Positions 1 to 10,920 of a stretch of 64,000 nucleotides of DNA are shown here, in pieces; the first letter of the stretch is position 1, and the number at the start of each line of letters is the position of its first letter. This stretch comes from Panicum virgatum (Eukaryota > Streptophyta > Magnoliopsida > Poales > Poaceae). The notes under the pieces were generated by a model. It did no database searches, was not told where the DNA came from, and saw nothing but the letters and a program-made list of their open reading frames with translations. The stretch spans positions 9,865,015-9,929,014 of the forward strand of contig NC_053146.1 in the NCBI RefSeq assembly GCF_016808335.1, written 5' to 3'. Position numbers and translations under genes: made by a program.

Positions 1-235
1 AAAGGAGGCTGATAGGATATCAATATACCTAGCACGAAAAGCATTAACCTATGGAATGTCAATGTTTATATACCATTTTGTTGCAAGATTACTCAGGCAT
101 CTAGGAGCACCTACAAGTTTTAAAACAAAAACACATGAATAGATCAGGTCTGAAGGTAAGGTATGATCCAGACCTTGGGAACAATGGATAACTTGTTTAC
201 AAGTTAATACCCACCTAGATATAGCCTTACTTGCA
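1..235. other. Left edge of Helitron, no gene recognised
   Basis: AT-rich sequence downstream of the last recognisable RPA-like exon. It may hold the 3' exons or 3' untranslated part of that gene, but no domain could be read. Confidence 0.4.
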
Positions 236-1151
236 TCCCAGCAAAAACAATCACAACTGGCTCGCTGTTTCCTATAGTTTCAATAAGGATCTCATCCTCA
301 AAAGATGTTGCGTGCTCACCCCATAAAGTCACTGATAAAGGCTGGTCACTGGAAATCACAAATACAACATATATTGTAATAACCTATTCAAAGTATGTTT
401 AAACAACAATGTAAATAATTAATAGCAGGAACCAAACCTTAAGTCACGCAGCTCCACTTCGCACCTCACAGATGTGCCATTCAAACTGCTACAATGCACA
501 ACTGGGTGCACCACTGTAAGTTGCCCAATGATATCTGTTGGAAAGTTAGGTTGTCAAATATTGTAATATATACTACTACATGACTTCACTGAGTAAAAAT
601 TTAAGTTTCCCAACTTATATTTTGTAAAATCAGGAGGGTGCATACCTATTAAACCTTGGTCATGCCTTGCTCTATGATCCAGAATTCCAGATCACCATAG
701 TCCACAAAGTTAAAAAAGTAGCAGGGAAGATTGGCTGTCACCTCAGCATGTATTTCTTGAGTAGTCGTCAACGAAGTGAAAAAGATGGTATATGTACTGG
801 GTATAGCTTTGAACTTCCTTTCTTGCTTACTGACTTGAAAGTTTCTTATATAATAGCAATGTCCCTCCACCAGAGACTTGGAAAATTTGTTTATGTCTTT
901 CTGTCCAATGGAAGCGGTAATTCCTTGGCCCTACAGAATAACGATGAAGTGAAGATGGCAATGCTAGCTATATTGACAAAAAAAAGTAGATGTATTATGT
1001 GATGTACCTCTTCATCAACAAGGACAAGTTCTAAGGAGGAAAAATCTTTCCCCTTTGAAATCCCAGATACATGCCACATCCTAGCGATTCTAACCTTGAT
1101 ACGCCAGTTATGTCTGCCTAGGTTGATCTGGGATAACAAGTTGTACTCCAT
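236..1151 (-). pseudogene. RPA70-like OB-fold gene of the Helitron, partial
   Basis: Reading right to left, the first exon starts with a Met at 1151 and encodes an N-terminal RPA/DUF223-like segment containing LSQINLGRHNWRIKVRIARM. A GT-AG intron (931-1007) follows, then an exon with GQGITASIGQKDINKF and the EGHCYYIRNFQV strand of an OB fold. Further pieces are a segment with VHPVVHCSSLNGT (about 435-540) and one with SVTLWGEHATSFEDEI (about 236-355). RPA70 binds single-stranded DNA, and RPA-like genes are commonly carried by plant Helitrons, where they may assist rolling-circle transposition. The order 3' of RepHel on the same strand fits. The left end is unresolved and no full-length protein can be read, so it may be intact but cut or already decayed. 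Confidence 0.65.
931..1007 (-). other. GT-AG intron of the RPA-like gene
   Basis: The minus strand reads GAAGAG then GTACATCACA at the donor, and TATTCTGTAG then GGCCAAGG at the acceptor. Removing it joins the two halves of the first OB fold in one frame (VDEE to GQGITAS). Confidence 0.6.
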
Positions 1152-1338
1152 CTGCAGTTTATATAATCATATAATGAATAAGCAAACTCAAGTACACCAA
1201 GGCAATGGAACACATCTAAAATTTGTGGAGCATATAGCCAAATTATATTTTAAACAAAAAAGCTAAAAGCATGCAATGTTCTGATTGGCATGAAACATAC
1301 ACAGAAAGATAATTTGTGCGATGCATAGAGAGTTGAAA
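1152..1338. other. Spacer between RPA-like gene and RepHel
   Basis: AT-rich, with no coding signal on either strand. It should contain the RepHel 3' end and the promoter of the RPA-like gene. Confidence 0.4.
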
Positions 1339-3348
1339 TTACCACAATGACTGGAGAATCTCCCTGTAGACAATGTTGAGAGTGGCACTGCAACTTAGAT
1401 CTGTATCATCATCAATCAAAATCTTAAGCCCATTTCTAGATGTTATGTGTGATATAGCAACATATAGCTGTCCATGACTAAAAACTGGTCAGGGCAAGTA
1501 TAGGCCAACATTCTACAAAGTTTGTCCTTGACTTTTATTTATGGTCATTGCATAACAAAGACGAACCGGAAACTGTCGCCTACTAAGCACAAAAGGCCAT
1601 TTAGGACTTGATACATGCAAGGCAATCCGAGGAAGCAGCACCTTGTCACCAATGTGTGATCCAGTTATTATTTGAGCCTCCAAAACCCGATCACCTAATT
1701 GTGTAATGATAAGACGAGTACCATTGCAAAGACCAGCACTTTGATTCAAATTACGCAAAAGCATCACAGGTGCACCAATCTTGACCACAAGCTTATGATG
1801 AGGGATACCTTTGAATTGTAAAGAATTCAAGAATTCAACTGGATAAAGCAAGTCTAAATTACCATGTTCCTTTGAGGATTCAACCAAGGTATCTGAGCTA
1901 AGATATACCTTTTCATGACCTAGTATTAAAGAAAGAACATGACTATTAATTTCATCAATGGTGTCATTTTTTGGAGCGATGATAGCTCTTTCCCTTAAAT
2001 AGGTTGGATCGGAGTATGATGTCTCTAGGTTTGGGTACGTAGAGCTTATTATATCATCAATGGCTGAATCTACCCTTGGAATTAAGATGTCATGTGGTAT
2101 CTCCACCAGCTCAGAGTCCCCATCATCACTATCTACAGAAGCTTTTGCAGTGCCATCTCTAATACTCAACACCCAGTCATTAAATTCTTTCACCTGCTCA
2201 GTAGGTAAACCACTATCTGCCATGGCTAGCAGGTGCATGTTTATTGTAAGCCTTAGAACCTTAACATGCTTCCAAATGTAGGAGTTAGTTATGGATGCAT
2301 CTATCGTGTCTAATCTACTCCCACCCTCAACCACAGGTAATACCTGCCGAAAATCGCCACCAAGTAACACAGTTTTGCCACCAAAAAGTTTGTGAAAACT
2401 GGAAGACTCCACTCCGCCAAGAATGTCTCGCATGCTACGGTCTAATGATTCAAAACTATGACGGTGAGTCATGGGAGCCTCATCCCATATTATCAAAGAG
2501 CACTGCAGTATTAAATCAGCAAGGAATGACCCCCCTTTTATTCCGCAAACTGATGACTCATCAATAACTATAGGAATTTTAAATCGAGAATGTGCCGTAC
2601 GCCCTCCTGGGAGCAACAGCGCAGCAACCCCGGAAGAGGCTACTGTAAGAACAATAAGGTTTTCAGACCGTAGGCGTGAAATAATCGCATTCCAAAGAAA
2701 TGTTTTTCCAATGCCACCATAGCCATACACAAAAAAGCATTGGCCAGTCCTTTCATAAACAGATTGTAGGACAACATCATATATTTGTTTCTGCTCTGAA
2801 TTTAACTTGCTCACAAGGTTATCATGCACAAGAAGAAGATTTGCAGAATCATAAGCTAATTCCTCAGCCAGCAGTCTATTTTTCACCTTGTTACAAAGAT
2901 TAGGATCAGGCTTTGGTAAACCATGGTCAGTCATTGAGGCACCATTCTTACTAAATAAATTATCAAGCTCTACCAGGACATGGTTTTTTAGATGTTGTTC
3001 AGGGATTCTATAAGAAGGCATTTGTATCATTCTCTGAATTTTATGTTGTATATCATCAGTGAAATATGTATAGAACTCAGAAAATAGAGAAGCTGCATCA
3101 CAAACAGAGCAAAAAAGAATTATAGTAACAAGGAGTTGGCGCATCTGAGCAGCTGATCCCCAGACAGATGCTTCCCTAAGAGCCTCACGCCACTGCCTGA
3201 CAAGCATCTTTAAATGTTGGGTGCAAAACACCACCAATAGTTCGAAGATCCTCATAGGATGTAGCACCCTTGGCAACATTTAGGAGCATACGGAGGTAAT
3301 AAACCTCACCACAGCTAGGATTTATATAGATTGCCCTCCCAATTTTTT
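1339..3348 (-). pseudogene. Helitron helicase domain (PIF1-like), broken
   Basis: This is the C-terminal helicase half of RepHel, a superfamily 1B 5'-3' DNA helicase related to PIF1 that would unwind the donor strand. Visible motifs in order are Walker A (GYGGIGKTFLWNAI), Walker B (IIWDEAPMTHRHS), a Q/R motif (LLGGDFRQVLPVVEGG) and the C-terminal LCYAMTINKSQGQTL. The long open stretch is 3279-1513. The frame goes on to a natural-looking stop at 1341-1339 but is broken by TAG at 1515-1513 and TGA at 1491-1489. Both can arise by single C-to-T changes. Upstream, 3185-3370 is in another frame (YYLRMLLNVAKGATSYEDLR, the usual linker before the helicase), so frameshifts lie near 3190 and 3355. The copy cannot make a normal protein. 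Confidence 0.85.
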
Positions 3349-4270
3349 TTATCCTTTTCGGGGATGCCAAGCTCTATTCTTATTATTCCAAACCCATCTC
3401 GTTGGAAATTCTATATATGTCAATTCTCGGGCAGATGGGAACATCCTGTCAGCAGTGAACCACTCAGTCAGTGTTGTTTGTGTGGAACGAGGGTCATCTA
3501 CAATATCAACTAATGGTCGCTTAGCTGGGTACACAAGGCTGTTCATCAAAGGCAGGTGTACAGCTAACCTCTCCACTGCCGGTGTCCTATAGTGTATATC
3601 AAACTCAAACATGCGCCAGACAGCTTCATGCGAAGATAAGTAACGACAGTCAATGTACTCACGAACCTCATCACCTTCATCAGCTTTCCTCTGAACATCT
3701 AGTGGTTCAGTACTGACACCACTACCGCTAGGGTCCTGATGTGAATCATCCCTAGACATGTTAGCGCCAAAGCTCTCGATCACAGCTCTAGCACGATCTG
3801 GCCCCTTCGTGATGTACTTAAACAAATACTTAATTAGATGGGTTTTGTTGCACCATTCTACATTTATATGAGCCCTAAACCTCTTCAACAAAAATAAGTT
3901 ATACGGAACGGCCCATCTGCTATCAAGTTTAACCCCATACCGCTCCACAGAATGACCAGACTCCAAACGCCTATACTGCACAAAGCCATCCTCGCCAACT
4001 ACCGTGTTTTCTTGGTATGCTTTAGGAAAAATTTTGAGCTTTTATTATTCTTCATACATGGACATTTTTTGTTAAGCTCCCCACAAGGACCATGAACCAT
4101 GAACTCATCTACAAGACTATAACCCACAGAATCTGAAACTCTATCAGGTATCTCAGCACTAATTATGGAGTCAATAAATGAAGGGGGTGAGTCTTTGGTA
4201 TTACCTTCAAGCCAAACCAAAATATGAACGTGAGGCAAACCGCGCTCCTGGAACTCAATAGTGTAGAGCA
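3349..4270 (-). pseudogene. Helitron Rep HUH/Y2 endonuclease domain, frameshifted
   Basis: This is the replication-initiator part of RepHel, which nicks and joins single-stranded DNA at the Helitron ends. The right-hand piece (3999-4270) holds the two-His metal motif in FQERGLPHVHILVWL. The left-hand piece (3349-3981) holds the catalytic two-tyrosine motif in KYLFKYITKG, followed by the usual downstream block ending in WVWNNKNRAWHPRKG. The two pieces are in different frames, so a frameshift lies near 3985. The HUH and paired-Tyr residues themselves are present. The family assignment is firm because the motifs appear in the expected order before the helicase. Confidence 0.85.
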
Positions 4271-4913
4271 CTGAAATAGGGGAAACAATAATAAGTTTGT
4301 AAAGTATCAATAGACATTATGCTTGTGGAACGCAAAAAAACTTGATGGGACAGTTGTATATAAGTTAATCTGAATACACCATTTTAGCGCTCCTCGTACT
4401 ATCTCATTAGCGACTATTATTTTGGCTATAGTAATATATGCGTATAGAGGCAGAGCACTAAAGGCATATGGCATGAACTCAGGAGATGGCATAGCAAAAA
4501 AGATGTGCTACTATTTCTTCGCTGCATGCACACATCATCAGGCACAAGGGATAGCAGGTTTGGCAGCGTACATCTACATACATCGATGAACCTACTCCCG
4601 GCGTGCATACTGCTAGCACTTAGCAAAGATGTCCCGACACCAAACAATTGCAGCAAGTCTGCCAGCCCACAGTGACCTACTCACTGCATCCATGCTGCTA
4701 GCTAGCCTCATGAATGCATGCATCCTCAGGGTGTGTAACTATTTCCTGCAGCTAGCCCCCAGCCTGACCAAGCACAGTACAGTTGGAAACTACAAAAAAA
4801 AAATGCTGGTGGGTTGGTTTGGTTTCCACCTAAGACCTATAAGTTTTTTTTAAAAAAATATAATACTGGACGTGATCAAAATGTGGTAATCATATTCATA
4901 TTTATATGTATAC
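4271..4913 (-). other. Large intron in RepHel
   Basis: This 643-bp non-coding block has AAAGCAG/GTATAC at the donor and CTATTTCAG/TGCTC at the acceptor on the minus strand. It separates KKGTYFGKAKAG from YTIEFQERGLPH, which are adjacent in Helitron proteins. Removing it restores the order of the Rep region. No separate gene was seen inside. Confidence 0.6.
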
Positions 4914-5544
4914 CTGCTTTTGCCTTTCCAAAATATGTACCCTTCTTCAGCACGGAAACAAGCTCTTCAACCTAACTCGACTAACTATGTCAGGTCTAGC
5001 GTTAGGTTTCTGTCCTGGAATAAATTCAAGAGCATCAGCTATTTCCTGCCACTTTGTATTACATGTAAAAGTGATGAACAGGTCCGGAGGTCCATAGAAC
5101 CTACAAATCGCCATTGCATCCTGATAGTTCTGTACCATATATCTTTTACTCCCAGTAAAGCTCGCAGGCAATATAACTTTCTTACCAACATTGTTTCCAT
5201 CAAAATCACCCTTGTGCAGTGCATCGTGTATACCTTGGTATATCTCAGACCTTAGGTTCTTATTGTTTTTAATGATAAACCTAAGCCTATTTTCCTCCAC
5301 AGATGCAAATGCATCCACTATGTACTGCTGGAATAATCGATCACCACATATCAATGTAGTTGCCTCACATCTGCGCTGCTGCAACCGAAAAGCATAATAT
5401 TCAAGCATGGTAACCTCACTTCTAGCTCTAAACCCGCAAGACTCCCGACTGGCAATATTTGATCCCTAGTTTGAAGCTCTCCTCACCATAGGGAAATAGA
5501 ATTGGGTACTGCAAAGCCATATAATTGGAATGTAGGTTGCTAAT
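4914..5544 (-). pseudogene. Helitron-like N-terminal domain of RepHel
   Basis: The stretch from 5408 to 4947 matches the Helitron-like N-terminal domain (PF14214 type). It has the MLEYYAFRLQQRR start block, the RRCEATTLICGDRLFQQYIVDA helix, and YQDAMAICRFYGPPDLFITF, which contains the conserved FITFTCN-type strand before the HUH domain. The bases 5410-5544 still encode a degraded version of the preceding block (ATYIPIIWLCSTQFYFP) with frame changes. This part normally positions the Rep nuclease; here it is fragmentary. Its position directly upstream of the HUH exon supports the call. Confidence 0.8.
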
Positions 5545-6302
5545 TCATCTAAGACCACCACCTCTGTCCTGAATTATTATATCAGGGCTCTTCTTCTCCT
5601 CTGAAAAATCACCAACTATCAAAGCAGCTACCTCGGACCCTGTTGGTGCACTGTACTGAGGTGTAGTCTTGGACCGATCATGCAATAGCCTAAGGCGCAA
5701 GGGCTGGCAATTTCTCTGAGCCAACATGTCCCTAGCAGCCCTAAATGATTTGACCAGTTCATTTTTTTCATCAAACATCCTCACCAAACCCTCGACAATT
5801 ACTCTATCAACCTCATTTCCACTATCACAATCCCTATCACTATCAAAAATTGATATTCGATTTTCAACCTCATTTTCAGTATCAACAATATAAAGCTGCG
5901 CATAAACCGGGGGCTTACCCTCTTCTGGTAGCAAAGATCCGATTCGATGATGAACCTGGCCATTAATTTTAAATACATATGGTCCGGGGCCCTTGTTTAT
6001 ACTCATGTCAATTTTAGCTCCCAATGATGTGAAAGCAAACATGGAATTGTATGAACGTATGGATTTAAGAAAGTACTTAGATAAAATGTCACCATTTGGA
6101 TTTAACAAGGCAGCTCGAAATGGAGGATGATCTTTTAGAAGAGGCAAATGGACCTTACCTCCTCTACAACAAAGATGAAAACGGGCACGGTCTCCTTCAC
6201 CTGAGTATGATCTCTTCACACGTTCCTGGTACCAAAACTGTGCACCACAGTACTGGCACTCATGTGCAGGTGGCCCGTAGTATGATGTCTCGTCAGGAAT
6301 GG
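5545..6302 (-). pseudogene. RepHel N-terminal exon
   Basis: The exon begins after an apparent acceptor (TATTCTAG/CC, 6303 on the minus strand) and encodes YYGPPAHECQYCGAQFWYQE, then KRSYSGEGDRARFHLCCRGG, the cysteine-containing N-terminal block seen in plant Helitron proteins. It continues with the SIRSYNSMFAFTSLGAKID and VHHRIGSLLPEEGKPP blocks to 5545. The exon or exons upstream would lie on the far side of the Harbinger insertion (right of 9765) but were not recognised. The Harbinger element therefore appears to sit in an intron of this gene. Confidence 0.8.
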
Positions 6303-6370
6303 CTAGAATATTGAAAATAAATTAACAGCGCATTTTTTTAGAGCAGTATCATGGGGGCTCCTACAACCTA

Positions 6371-6388
6371 TAAGGGCAGCTCCAGTGT
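6371..6388 (+). repeat. Harbinger left TSD (TAA) and left TIR
   Basis: TAA followed by GGGCAGCTCCAGTGT, pairing with the right end at 9748-9765. Confidence 0.8.
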
Positions 6389-6691
6389 GCACTTTTTGAG
6401 GGTGCCTAGAGAATCTTTTTAGCCTAGCACCCTGACTATACACTGGAGAGGGAGGGTGCCATCGATTAAAGCTTGGAAGGGGTGCTTGTTTTTGCACCCG
6501 GTTCCAACAATAAACTATTATTCTTCAACAGTGACTCAACAGTGAATAATATATTTATTACATGACCGTTGGGAGCGTTGGGAGGAGGTAGCCGTTGCAC
6601 AAGGGTACTGCTGCTTCTACAAATAGCAGTCGGCCGTAGCTCATTTGACCCAGCCACTTCAAATAGAAGAAATTACATGAAAAAAAACACC

Positions 6692-7924
6692 ATGGATCAT
6701 ACATCTGGCTTCAATCCTTCGAACTCCTCACCTCCCGTGGAGCCAAACACAAGCAGTCAATCCACCCCAAGGAACCCACAATCACTGTTTGCCACAAACT
6801 TTGAGCCCCAACTCAACCAACAATTCCAGTCTCAATTCCCTCCAAATTTCAACCCTTTCAACCCTTATGGCTTCCCTCCAAATTTCAACCCTTACAATCT
6901 AGGTAATCCATATGAAGGCAACTTCAACCTTTCTCCCAATGGAGTGTTTGGAAGAGGAGCTGCAGTTGAAGGAGTTCGGTCTTCATCACCAGTTGAGTCA
7001 ATGCCTTTTGTTCTTGGTGCTGGCAGCTCAAGTCCAGCCTCCCAAATGTCTGTAGCACCACAAATGAATGAAGATTTCAGCAATCAAGAGTGGAGTGACA
7101 ATAGTGAAGGCGAAGAAAAGAAAGGAGGGCGTATGAATTGGACTGAAGAAGAAAATTTGAAGCTAATCAGTTCATGGCTGCATCATTCCAATGATTCAGT
7201 TAAGGGGAATTCACAGAAAGGTGAAAATTTTTGGAAGAACATAGTGGCAGAATTCAATAGCAATGTCCCAGAAGATCGAAGAAGAAAAGTTCCACAATGC
7301 AAGACCCACTGGACAAAGACCAACAAGTTGGTGGTTCATTTCAACGGGTGTTGGGTCAGAATGATGAGAGCTCGTGCTAGTGGAGAATCTGATGACCAAG
7401 TTATGGCCAACGCACATGCAGTTTACAAACGGGAATCCAAAGGTAATAAACCATTCACATTGGATTACTGGTGGAGAGCAGTGAAGGATCAACAAAAATG
7501 GGCAAAAAGAAAAGAGAACCAAGACATGACCTCAAGCAAGAGACTGAAGAACAATGCATCTGGGGCTTACACATCTTCTTCCAACCAAGAGAGTGAGGAG
7601 GCAAGCCCAAGTGAGAAATCTTGGCCGGAAGGGCAGAAGCAGGCAAAAGCTAGAATGAAAGGCAAAGAGAAGAAGCTCACATCAGATTTGACTTTAGAAA
7701 GCCTCAAAATTGAGAAGATGAAATTGTATCATGAAGCAACACAAGTGAAGGCAGCAGCGGTGGCAAAAGCAGCAGATGCTACAGAAAAGAAGGCAACGGT
7801 TGATCTCTTGAATAAGTACATTGAGATGAATACAATGGACACCACAGGGTTCAGCGATGCGCAAATCAAACGCCACGAGATAGCACTTAATTATTTACAA
7901 ACAAAACTTAGCAAGAACAATTAG
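6692..7924 (+). CDS. Harbinger ORF1, Myb/SANT-like DNA-binding protein
   Basis: A protein of about 410 residues that is open to 7924. In PIF/Pong elements ORF1 binds the element ends and works with the transposase. The first 130 or so residues are low-complexity (Asn/Pro/Phe repeats). Then comes a trihelix/Myb-like domain starting at RMNWTEEENLKLISSWL, with the tryptophans of KGENFWKNIV, CKTHWTKTNK and LDYWWRAVKDQQKW. A charged NLS-like stretch (KRKENQDMTSSKRLKNN) and the C-terminal coiled 'NAM-associated' type block (SLKIEKMKLYHEA) follow. An in-frame ATG at 6569 is upstream, but the start at 6692 has a CACCATGG context; 6677 is also possible. The frame looks intact. Confidence 0.8.
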   Translation: MDHTSGFNPSNSSPPVEPNTSSQSTPRNPQSLFATNFEPQLNQQFQSQFPPNFNPFNPYGFPPNFNPYNLGNPYEGNFNLSPNGVFGRGAAVEGVRSSSPVESMPFVLGAGSSSPASQMSVAPQMNEDFSNQEWSDNSEGEEKKGGRMNWTEEENLKLISSWLHHSNDSVKGNSQKGENFWKNIVAEFNSNVPEDRRRKVPQCKTHWTKTNKLVVHFNGCWVRMMRARASGESDDQVMANAHAVYKRESKGNKPFTLDYWWRAVKDQQKWAKRKENQDMTSSKRLKNNASGAYTSSSNQESEEASPSEKSWPEGQKQAKARMKGKEKKLTSDLTLESLKIEKMKLYHEATQVKAAAVAKAADATEKKATVDLLNKYIEMNTMDTTGFSDAQIKRHEIALNYLQTKLSKNN

Positions 7925-7933
7925 ACAAGAATT

Positions 7934-8149
7934 AGTACCTGAGAATGCAACCAAGTATTAGTCAATGTATTAGCCTCTGAGAATGTAACGTAGCAGTCAA
8001 TGTATTAGCATCTGAGAATGCAATGTAGTAGTCAATGTATTATTAACTGAAAGTGTAATGTAGCAGTCAATGTATTAGTACTAGAGAATGCAATCCAGTA
8101 GTCAATGTATTAGTACTAGAGAATGCAATCCAGCAGTCAATGTATCATC
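7934..8149 (+). repeat. 35-bp tandem repeat, six copies
   Basis: GTCAATGTAT recurs at 7961, 7996, 8031, 8066, 8101 and 8136, exactly 35 bp apart, with the intervening GAGAATGCAAT motif also repeated. It lies between ORF1 and the transposase remnant, in what would be the ORF1 3' untranslated region. Confidence 0.9.
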
Positions 8150-8263
8150 ATTCTTGTAATAATTCTGTTGTGAATAGCGTTCTCTAACTAGTTGATGTGG
8201 CATAAAAAAAGTATGACCAACTAACCGTTGGGAAACTAGCTATTGGAATAGGTTGCACCAGCT

Positions 8264-8270
8264 TATAAAA
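8264..8270 (+). promoter_or_regulatory. TATA box before the transposase remnant
   Basis: TATAAAA lies 41 bp upstream of the ATG at 8311, consistent with an independent transposase promoter. Confidence 0.5.
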
Positions 8271-8310
8271 GGCTGAAGGTTGAGAGCAGCAAGCAACACC
8301 CCCTTCAGCA

Positions 8311-8930
8311 ATGTCTACATCCCAGCTCCAAAACTCAGATAGTTCTAGTAGCGAGTGTGACCTTGAGAAGCTTATGTGGGAGTTTACAAATGACCCACTC
8401 GAAGCTGAGATTGAAGCTGAGCTTGAAGCGGAAAATGAAGCTGAGGCTGAAATGGATCTGGTTGGAAATTCCCATCAGTTCCATCGTAGGTACATAGACC
8501 GGAATAGAGAAGATGCAAACAGGAGACTAGAAGCTGACTACTTCTGCAACAACCCAGTATACACTGACACTCAGTTCCGGCGAAGGTACAAGCTCGTTTT
8601 GCAATATTGCGAGGCCCTGCACGCTTTTGGAAACAGGAAACACTTGCAGACATTATGTATGCATGTATTATACTTCACAACATGATAGTAGAAAATGAAA
8701 GGGATTCCTATGTGGTTCGGTTCAATGACACTGAGGAGTATAACGTACGTGATGAAGATGAGCACTATGAACAGGGGAGGTCTCAGCCTTTAGCGGGGTT
8801 CAATCATGGGCCAATTCATGAATTCTCCAGGGTACTGCAAGCAAATGATGCCATTCATGATAGGGAAAAGCATCATCAATTCAAGGCTGACTTGGTGGAG
8901 CACATATGGCAAGGATTTCGTGGTGAATGA
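8311..8930 (+). pseudogene. Harbinger transposase with the catalytic core deleted
   Basis: The left part (8311 to about 8594) encodes the N-terminus of a Pong/Harbinger transposase: an acidic start, HRRYIDRNREDANRRLEADYF, NPVYTDTQFRRRYK. The sequence then jumps, at about 8595-8597, to the C-terminal end: FAILRGPARFWKQETLAD, ACIILHNMIVENERD and a terminal HHQFKADLVEHIWQ. The two parts are in different frames. The whole DDE region between them is missing, as are the first two catalytic Asp. The copy is thus a deletion derivative of an autonomous element and cannot supply transposase. Confidence 0.85.
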
Positions 8931-9747
8931 GCCTATTTTAGTTTTTACTGCTAAATTAATAGTATGCCCAGTGTTTAGCATTTGGAACACTTTTAGTTGT
9001 AACCTTACTTTTTAAGCCCGTATATTAGCAGTAAGAAGCAATGTAAAAATCTATTTGCCTATCTACTGAGAAGCAATAAGGAATTTATTCCCCATATATG
9101 GATCACGAGAAATAACTAGATTTACTAATTAGATTTACTTTATTTTGCACAAAATTGACAAGCATGTTGCTCCGACCTCCTACGACCCCTCCATACTGCT
9201 TGTCCTAGGCCAATCGGGAAAAAAACAAAGAAAAAAGCAAGTAGTAAACGTGACCATTTACCTATTCGATGGAGATGCATCTCAGATCCAGAGACGCGGG
9301 AACCGAGGCACACAACCGGATCCCTTGCAGCTGTGTGTGACCCACCATGCTGCCGCTGACGAGCCCGGCGGCGTCCACGGCAACGACCTGCCGTGAAGCC
9401 TCCCATCGATCTCGTGTCGTCCCGAACTCCGGATCTGCTAGAAGAGCATCGCAGTCACTCTCATCTTCTTCTCCTCGCCCCCAATCACCTCTCTTCTTCT
9501 GCTTGCAAGGAGTAGCCTTTGCCCAATTTCATGGGCAGCCGAAGATGGCGAGGGAGAAGATTTGGTGGATAGATCGGAAAGGGGAAGAACAGGCCTCGCA
9601 GTCTCCGCGGTTTGGGGAAGAGATCAGATATTTTAGTGCGGTAGGACCCACCTTAGCACGTTCACACAATTTCTTTACACTGGAGCGGAATGAGATAGTT
9701 CGAGAAAAAATTTATGTGTCAGATCTTAGCACTACGTGAGGTGCTAT
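8931..9747. other. Harbinger 3' non-coding region
   Basis: Follows the transposase stop and contains a moderately GC-rich stretch (about 9300-9560) without a recognisable protein. It ends in the right TIR. Confidence 0.5.
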
Positions 9748-9765
9748 ACACTGTGGATGCTCTAA
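9748..9765 (-). repeat. Harbinger right TIR and right TSD (TAA)
   Basis: The plus strand reads ACACTGTGGATGCTC then TAA. The reverse complement matches the left TIR at 11 of 15 positions. Confidence 0.8.
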
Positions 9766-10622
9766 CCCATCCTAATTTAATTTTCTTTTTGAGATGTGCA
9801 CATACAACAATAATTACCTGCTTTCTTTACTCCTGTCCTAGACTTATGGGGATCCTGTTTCTCCTCCAAGGCTCCCCTCTAGAATTTATAACCCCACCTA
9901 CAACAATAATTGCAAATTTGGCCAGTGAGCTTACACTTTTGGCATGGACTAATCTAGGACACTCTACAGCCGCATAATTCCTAAGACCCAACTACTCCTT
10001 TTCTATAGTCTATAAATATTACCTCCTTTTTTTGCTTTTATTATAGATCTCCGACACTCTTGCCTCTCACGTATGCTACCCCCAGTAGACGGCGCAACAC
10101 AATCTGCGGCGATAGTAGCAAATCAGTCGCATACAAACACCTAGTAAGTATACAATGCAACTACAATCAGAGAGGAAGTATCAAGACACCTGGCTCCAAG
10201 GCTAGTCCCTTTTCACATAACCCCTTCCTCGTATTGCTAGCAGGCATATCCTCCATGCAGTGGCAGACCCAACATTTGGAACTAGGGCAGTCCTGATAAA
10301 AAAAATATAAAGTACAATCCAATATAATCTAATATAGCAATTTGATAACAACACGGTCCATAATAACTAAATTTACAATAACACAGCTACTAGGACTCCA
10401 TGCACACTTAACTCAACTAAGGCTACAGTCTTCATAGCTAAACATCTTGATAGCAGCAGCAGTATAAATGGGTGCAGATTATTTAGGTAATCACCTAACT
10501 AATGTCTGAATTTAGAAGTTAGATTGAGATGGAATGGAGGGAGAAAGAGAACAGTACACACCATGGACGGGACTGCAATTGGCAATGGAGATTAGAGAAT
10601 TGGGGATGCTAGATGCCACATC
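9766..10622. other. Helitron interior, no gene recognised
   Basis: This lies right of the Harbinger TSD and should hold the RepHel 5' part, but neither strand gave a recognisable domain. A hAT-like start (CAGTGGCAGACCCAAC) occurs at about 10257 without a matching end. Confidence 0.35.
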
Positions 10623-10630
10623 TTAGAAGG

Positions 10631-10912
10631 CAGTGGCGGAACCAGGATTGAGTCGAACCCCGGGCCGAGTTTTAAATATAGACGTCCACAAACTCACAGT
10701 TCAAAAGATACATGAAAATATAAACGGAAAGATAGATAACATACAAAAAGCGTCATCGCGAAGTAATATATTTATTCTTCTTCAGTAATTGATCCAAGTC
10801 CTTCTTCAGCAATTGATTCAAGTCCAGAGGTAGAAGCTACTGCAAAATGAAAAAAATTTGGGCCGAACCCCGGGCCATGGCCCGGGTGGCCCGGGGTGTG
10901 CATCCGCCCCTG
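10631..10912. mobile_element. hAT-type MITE with 8-bp TSD
   Basis: A 282-bp non-coding element. The left end reads CAGTGGCGGAACCAGG and the right end reads CATCCGCCCCTG, whose reverse complement is CAGGGGCGGATG. It is flanked by the perfect 8-bp duplication TTAGAAGG (10623-10630 and 10913-10920), the hAT signature. There is no coding capacity, so it would depend on transposase from elsewhere. Confidence 0.85.
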
Positions 10913-10920
10913 TTAGAAGG

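Larger units (their letters stand above)
6374..9762 (+). mobile_element. PIF/Harbinger-type DNA transposon, internally deleted
   Basis: Imperfect terminal inverted repeats (GGGCAGCTCCAGTGT at the left; GAGCATCCACAGTGT read from the right, 11 of 15 identical) are bounded by the 3-bp target duplication TAA (6371-6373 and 9763-9765). This is the signature of PIF/Harbinger. Inside are the two expected genes in the same orientation, a Myb/SANT-like ORF1 and a DDE transposase, but the transposase has lost its catalytic centre. The element is inserted in the RepHel Helitron. It could be mobile only if a full transposase were supplied elsewhere. Confidence 0.88.

Noticed and set aside
10257..10310. 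hAT-like left end CAGTGGCAGACCCAAC
   Set aside because: No matching right end or 8-bp duplication of CCTCCATG could be found, so it is at most a one-ended remnant.
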